A stretch of 64,000 bases of DNA, taken from contig MKTT01000076.1 of assembly GCA_001898385.1 (NCBI GenBank), positions 100,212 through 164,211 on the forward strand, in the 5' to 3' direction. Shown here piece by piece: positions 60,048 through 64,000 of this stretch (the stretch's first letter is position 1; every line of letters begins with the position of its first letter). A program made the translations under genes and the position numbers. This DNA comes from Planctomycetales bacterium 71-10. GTDB taxonomy: Bacteria > Planctomycetota > Planctomycetia > Isosphaerales > Isosphaeraceae. Below the pieces are notes generated by a model. The model did no database searches. It had not been told where the DNA came from and worked only from the letters and a program-made list of their open reading frames with translations.

Positions 60048-62240
60048 ATGATGATGCGTTTCGCGATCCTGGGTCTGGCGATGTTCGCCGCGGTCGAGGC
60101 GGCCCAGGCGGGCGAGCCGAAGGCCCCGATCACCTTCGAGCGGGACGTCGAGCCGATCCTGACCCGGGCCGGCTGCAACTCCGGGCCCTGCCACGGCAAG
60201 GCGAGCGGCCAGAACGGGTTCATGCTCTCGCTCCAGGGCTTCGACCCGACCTTCGACCACATCGCCATCGCGCGCGAGGCGGGGGGCCGCCGCGTCCTGC
60301 GTTCGGCCCCGGAGCAGAGCCTCCTGCTCCAGAAGGCCGCGGCGCACGTCCCGCACGGCGGGGGGCGGAAGCTGGATCCCGACGGCCCGTTCTACGAGAC
60401 CATCCGCCGCTGGATCGCCGACGGCCTCCCCCGCACCCCGGCCGACGCCCCCAAGCTCGTCCGCGTGAGCGTCGAGCCGACCGAACGGGCCCTGAAGCCC
60501 GAGGAATCGTTCGACCTGCGGGTGACGGCCCACTTCTCCGACGGCTCGTCCGAGGACGTCACGCCGCTGGCGACCTTCGGTTCCAGCGAGGCCACGGCCG
60601 TCGCCGTCGACGCAAACGGCCGCGCCAGGGCGGGCAAGCTGGCCGGCGAGGCGACCATCTCGGCCCGCTACGAGGGCCTGTTCGCCAACTGCGACGTCTT
60701 CGTCCCCCTGGCCGGCGAGGTATCCGAGTCGGAGTACGCGGCGTTCCCGCGCGCGAATTTCATCGACGACCTGGCGCTCGCCAAGTGGAAGAAGCTGGGG
60801 CTGACCCCGTCGGCCGTCGCGGGCGACGCCACGTTCCTGCGCCGCGCCCACCTGGACGTCATCGGCCGCCTGCCGACGCCCGACGAGGCCCGCGCGTTCC
60901 TGGACGACCCGGCCCCGGACCGGCGGGCGCGGCTGGTCGACCGGCTGCTGCAACGGCCGGAGTACGCCGACCACTGGGCGACGAAGTGGATGGACCTGCT
61001 CCGCCCGAACCCCTACCGCGTGGGGATCAAGGCGGTCTTCAACCTGGACGGCTGGATCCGCGAGGCGTTCCGCAAGAACCTCCCCTACGACGAGTTCGCG
61101 CGGCGGATCGTCGCGGCCCGGGGGAGCACCTTCGAGCAGGGCCCCGGCACGATCTTCCGCGACCACCGCGAGCCGATCGAGATCGCGCCGGTGGTCGGCC
61201 AGCTCTTTTTGGGCATCCGGCTGGACTGCGCCAAGTGCCACCACCACCCGTTCGAGTCGTGGAGCCAGGACCAGTTCTACGAGTTCGCCGCCTTCTTCAC
61301 CCGCGTCGGCCGCAAGGGGACCGGCCTCTCGCCGCCGATCTCCGGCAGCGAGGAGATCGTCTTCACCGCGAAGTCCGGCTCGATCAAGCACCCCCTGACC
61401 GGCGCGGTCCTGCCGCCGAAGCCCCTCTTCGGCGAGGCCCCCGTCTCCGACGACCCCGAAGCCGACCCGCGCGAGGCGCTCGCCCGCTGGATGACCGCGC
61501 CGGAGAACCGCTACTTCGCGAAGGTGATGGCCAACCGCGTCTGGGGCGACCTGATGGGCGTCGGCATCGTCGACCCCGTCGACGACATCCGCGCGACCAA
61601 CCCGCCCAGCAACGGCCCGCTGCTGGAAGCCCTCGCGGACGACTTCCGCGGCCACGGCTACGACGTCAAGCACCTGATCCGCGCCATCACGGCGTCGACC
61701 GTGTACGCGCTCTCGTCCGAGCCCAACGGCCGGAACGTCGCCGACGTCCGCAACTTCTCCCGCCATTACCGCCAGCGGCTGCGGGCCGAGACGCTGCTCG
61801 ACGCGGTCGGCGACGTCACCGGCGTCCCCGACTCGTTCGACGCCTCCCCCCCGCGCAGCCGGGCCGCGGCGACCTGGACCAACCGCATCCCGTCGCTGTT
61901 CCTCGACACCTTCGGCCGGCCCGACGCGAACCAGGACCCTCCCTGCGAGCGCACGAGCGACACGGCCGTCGTCCAGGCCCTCCACCTGATGAACTCGCCC
62001 GGCGTCCACGAGAAGCTGACCTCGGACGAGGGCCGCGTCGCGGCGATGGCGAAGGGGGACGCGACGCCGAAGGCGATCGTCGAGGAGCTGTTCCTCCTGG
62101 CCTACGCCCGACGCCCCGACGCCGAGGAGGCGGAGGTCGCCGAGGCCCTCTTCCGCGACCCGCAGAAGCCCCGCCGCGCCGCCGTCGAGGACCTCCTCTG
62201 GGCGCTGCTGAACTCCCCCGAATTCGTATTCAAGGACTGA
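60048..62240 (+). CDS. DUF1549/DUF1553 planctomycete-type secreted protein
   Basis: A 730-residue protein with a signal peptide (MMMRFAILGLAMFAAVEAAQ). It opens with a planctomycete-type cytochrome-like segment containing GCNSGPCHGK, then an Ig-like BIG_2 domain (about 135-225), the PSCyt2/DUF1549 domain (LRRAHLDVIGRLPTPDEARA) and PSD1/DUF1553 (MANRVWGDLMGVGIVDPVDD; RLRAETLLDAVGDVTG). CAKCHHHPFE near residue 397 is a CXXCH haem motif. Such proteins are expanded in planctomycetes and always sit beside DUF1501 genes; their substrate is unknown. Three adjacent ATGs follow AAGG, so the exact start is uncertain. Confidence 0.88.
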   Translation: MMMRFAILGLAMFAAVEAAQAGEPKAPITFERDVEPILTRAGCNSGPCHGKASGQNGFMLSLQGFDPTFDHIAIAREAGGRRVLRSAPEQSLLLQKAAAHVPHGGGRKLDPDGPFYETIRRWIADGLPRTPADAPKLVRVSVEPTERALKPEESFDLRVTAHFSDGSSEDVTPLATFGSSEATAVAVDANGRARAGKLAGEATISARYEGLFANCDVFVPLAGEVSESEYAAFPRANFIDDLALAKWKKLGLTPSAVAGDATFLRRAHLDVIGRLPTPDEARAFLDDPAPDRRARLVDRLLQRPEYADHWATKWMDLLRPNPYRVGIKAVFNLDGWIREAFRKNLPYDEFARRIVAARGSTFEQGPGTIFRDHREPIEIAPVVGQLFLGIRLDCAKCHHHPFESWSQDQFYEFAAFFTRVGRKGTGLSPPISGSEEIVFTAKSGSIKHPLTGAVLPPKPLFGEAPVSDDPEADPREALARWMTAPENRYFAKVMANRVWGDLMGVGIVDPVDDIRATNPPSNGPLLEALADDFRGHGYDVKHLIRAITASTVYALSSEPNGRNVADVRNFSRHYRQRLRAETLLDAVGDVTGVPDSFDASPPRSRAAATWTNRIPSLFLDTFGRPDANQDPPCERTSDTAVVQALHLMNSPGVHEKLTSDEGRVAAMAKGDATPKAIVEELFLLAYARRPDAEEAEVAEALFRDPQKPRRAAVEDLLWALLNSPEFVFKD

Positions 62241-62293
62241 GCCGCCGGCCGGCCCGCGCGAAGTCCCACCCACCCACCGTCGAGGCGAGACCG

Positions 62294-63619
62294 ATGGCCC
62301 CACCCCGGAACTGCGAATCGAGCGCGACCCGCCGTGACTGCCTCCGGCTCGGCCTGGGCGCCCTGATGGGGGGCGGCCTCGTCGACGTCCTCCGGGCCCG
62401 CGCCGCGGCGTCGGCCGCGACCGGCGCCCGCCCGACGAGCTGCATCCTCGTCTGGATGGACGGCGGCCCCAGCCACTACGAGACCTTCGACCCCAAGCCC
62501 GACGCCCCCGCCGAGGTCCGCGGCGACTTCCGCGCCATCGAGACCTCCGTCCCCGGCGTCCGCTTCTCCGAGCCGATGGAGCGGCTGGCGGCCATCGCCG
62601 ACAAGCTGGCGATCATCCGGTCGATCCGCCACGACCAGGGGAACCACGGGGCGGGCAATCATTACATGATCACCGGCGCCCCGCCGCGCATCCCGGTGGG
62701 CTGCGGCGCCTTCGTGAGCTTCCACCCCAGCATGGGCTCCGTCGCCGCCCACGAGCGCGGGGCGACCGGCGGCCTGCCGTCGTACTTCTCGATCCCCAGC
62801 ATGACGCGGTCGGGCGGGCCGAACTTCCTGGGCGCCCGCTACGCCCCGTTCGTCGTCCCCGACGACCCCAACTCGGCGAGCTTCCGCGTCCGCGACGTCG
62901 CACCGCCCGGCGGCCTGGAGGTCGTCCGCGTCGACGACCGCCGCGGCCTCCGCGAGCGGCTCGACCACTTCAAGCGCTTCTCCGACAAGTCGGCCGGCGA
63001 CCCGGCCCTCGCCCTCGACGACTACTACCACCAGGGCTACGAGCTGATGGCCTCGCCCCAGGCCCAGCGCGCGTTCGACATCGGGCAGGAAGACCCGAGC
63101 GTCCGCGACCACTACGGCCGGCACCCCTTCGGCCAGCGCTGCCTGCTCGCCCGCCGGCTCGTCGAGGCCGGCGTCCCGTTCATCACCCTGAACGAAGGGG
63201 GCTGGGACCATCACACCTCGATCTTCGACGGCTTCAAGAAGCGCGTGCCCCGCTTCGAAGGGGCGATCGCCGCGCTGATCCAGGATCTCGACCAGCGCGG
63301 CCTGCTGGACTCCACGCTGGTCGTCGTGCTCGGCGAGTTCGGCCGGACGCCGAAGATCAACAAGGACGCCGGCCGCGACCACTGGTCGAACGCCATGTCG
63401 GTCCTGATGGCCGGCTGCGGCACGCCCGGCGGGCAGGTCGTCGGCGCGACCGACGCCTACGGCTACGCCGCCAGCGAGCGCGTCCTCTCGCCCGAGAACT
63501 TCGTCGCCACCATCTACGCCAAGCTCGGCATCGACCCGGCCAAGATCCTGCACACGCCCGCCGGCCGCCCCACGTTCCTCGTCTCCGACCCCACCCCGAT
63601 CCGGGAGTTGATGGGATGA
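62294..63619 (+). CDS. DUF1501 protein, Tat-exported (sulfatase-like fold)
   Basis: A 441-residue protein with a Tat leader (ATRRDCLRLGLGALMGGGLV). DUF1501 belongs to the alkaline-phosphatase superfamily; visible blocks are CILVWMDGGPSHYETFDPKP, RHDQGNHGAGNHYMITGAPP, TLNEGGWDHHTSIFDGFKKR and LVVVLGEFGRTPKINKDAGR, with Asp and His positions that suit metal binding. It follows the DUF1549/DUF1553 gene by 53 bases, the usual pairing. The Tat leader suggests folding with cofactors in the cytoplasm before export. Confidence 0.92.
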   Translation: MAPPRNCESSATRRDCLRLGLGALMGGGLVDVLRARAAASAATGARPTSCILVWMDGGPSHYETFDPKPDAPAEVRGDFRAIETSVPGVRFSEPMERLAAIADKLAIIRSIRHDQGNHGAGNHYMITGAPPRIPVGCGAFVSFHPSMGSVAAHERGATGGLPSYFSIPSMTRSGGPNFLGARYAPFVVPDDPNSASFRVRDVAPPGGLEVVRVDDRRGLRERLDHFKRFSDKSAGDPALALDDYYHQGYELMASPQAQRAFDIGQEDPSVRDHYGRHPFGQRCLLARRLVEAGVPFITLNEGGWDHHTSIFDGFKKRVPRFEGAIAALIQDLDQRGLLDSTLVVVLGEFGRTPKINKDAGRDHWSNAMSVLMAGCGTPGGQVVGATDAYGYAASERVLSPENFVATIYAKLGIDPAKILHTPAGRPTFLVSDPTPIRELMG

Positions 63620-64000
63620 GGCGGCCCGGTCTCGCCGCCTCGCTGATCGCGCTCGCCTCGCTCCTCGCGCCCGATCATCCGTCCGCGGCCAAGCCACCGA
63701 CCCTCACCGGGCTGTTCCCCGCCGGCGCCCAGCGGGGGAAGGCCGTGACGGTCAAGATGTCCGGGACCTTCGACCACTGGCCGCCGAAGTGCCAGGTCGA
63801 GGGGAACGGCGTGTGGGCCGAGCCGGCGCAGGAGAAGGGCGTCCTGTCGGTCCTCGTGACCGAGGACGCCGCCCCCGGCGTGCGCTGGCTCCGCATCCAC
63901 GACCAGGACGGGGCGACGAGCCTCCGGCCGTTCCTCGTGGGCGCGATCCCCGAGGCGGCGGAGGACGAGCCCAACGACGACCCCCGCAAGCCCCAGAAGA
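63616..64000 (+). CDS. Secreted PPC-like protein (5' part only)
   Basis: The gene starts at ATG 63616, overlapping the DUF1501 stop by four bases, and runs past the end of the window (128 codons seen). A signal peptide (RRPGLAASLIALASLLAPDH) is followed by a beta-rich domain with TLTGLFPAGAQRGKAVTVKM and PGVRWLRIHDQDGATSLRPF, then DEPNDDPRKPQK, the beginning of a bacterial pre-peptidase C-terminal (PPC) type repeat. Such proteins commonly follow DUF1501 genes in planctomycetes. The function is unknown. Confidence 0.75.
   Translation, partial: MRRPGLAASLIALASLLAPDHPSAAKPPTLTGLFPAGAQRGKAVTVKMSGTFDHWPPKCQVEGNGVWAEPAQEKGVLSVLVTEDAAPGVRWLRIHDQDGATSLRPFLVGAIPEAAEDEPNDDPRKPQK

Noticed and set aside
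59823..62303. Long upstream extension of the S9 peptidase frame (to 62303, minus strand)
   Set aside because: It is antisense to the DUF1549/DUF1553 gene, has Val/Asp/Arg/Gly-biased shadow composition and lacks any domain. The peptidase has its own ribosome binding site at 59822.

Overview
The window is very GC-rich chromosomal DNA that looks planctomycetal, most likely from the Isosphaeraceae (Isosphaera, Singulisphaera, Paludisphaera or Aquisphaera-like). The evidence is a DUF1549/DUF1553 gene followed by a DUF1501 gene, a giant HEAT-repeat protein with c-type haem motifs, three secreted proteins with C-terminal VPEP sorting signals, oversized signal peptidases and frequent GTG/TTG starts. 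This assignment is inferred from gene content; no rRNA or tRNA gene was seen.

Layout. 1-8.4 kb: the end of pyrR overlapping pyrB, a repeat-filled gap, pyrC (TTG start), a NYN-domain RNase-like gene, a 656-bp repeat island, sucC-sucD-Nudix, and a convergent lipoprotein amidase. 8.7-19.3 kb: a Tat-exported HAD protein with an altered active site, leuS, then a leftward group lepA, two zinc-ribbon signal peptidases and an LptB-type ABC ATPase. 19.5-30.3 kb: a FIST protein, an AhpD-like protein, a small membrane protein, icd, a GT4 glycosyltransferase, then leftward genes for a CHRD/PEP-CTERM protein, an M28 peptidase and two GT-C glycosyltransferases. 30.6-33.7 kb: a secreted glycosidase-like protein and a second PEP-CTERM protein.

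33.8-39.9 kb holds the most interesting unit: a leftward four-gene operon encoding a TPM-domain membrane/coiled-coil protein, a PspA/IM30 (ESCRT-III-like) protein, a two-domain AAA+ ATPase and a 99-aa acidic helical protein. It looks like a membrane-remodelling or envelope-stress module with its own ATPase. PEP-CTERM genes flank it on both sides.

40-51.8 kb: a choice-of-anchor A PEP-CTERM protein; an octahaem HAO-like cytochrome overlapping a polytopic membrane gene; a DUF4241-like protein; hisD, a GNAT acetyltransferase, hisC, hisB and a LPG_synthase_TM-type protein; a probable ADP-ribosyltransferase-fold gene with a 59-aa partner and foreign-looking codon use; and an APC amino-acid permease. 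51.8-64 kb: the HEAT/haem protein, two tandem paralogous membrane proteins, a leftward S9 peptidase, and a rightward DUF1549/DUF1553, DUF1501 and PPC-like group that runs off the window.

Between genes there are palindromic, MITE-like repeats. Two 184-bp copies (3857-4040 and 46243-46426) align without gaps and carry a compensatory change in one hairpin stem. No CRISPR array, transposase, phage genes or replication origin was seen.
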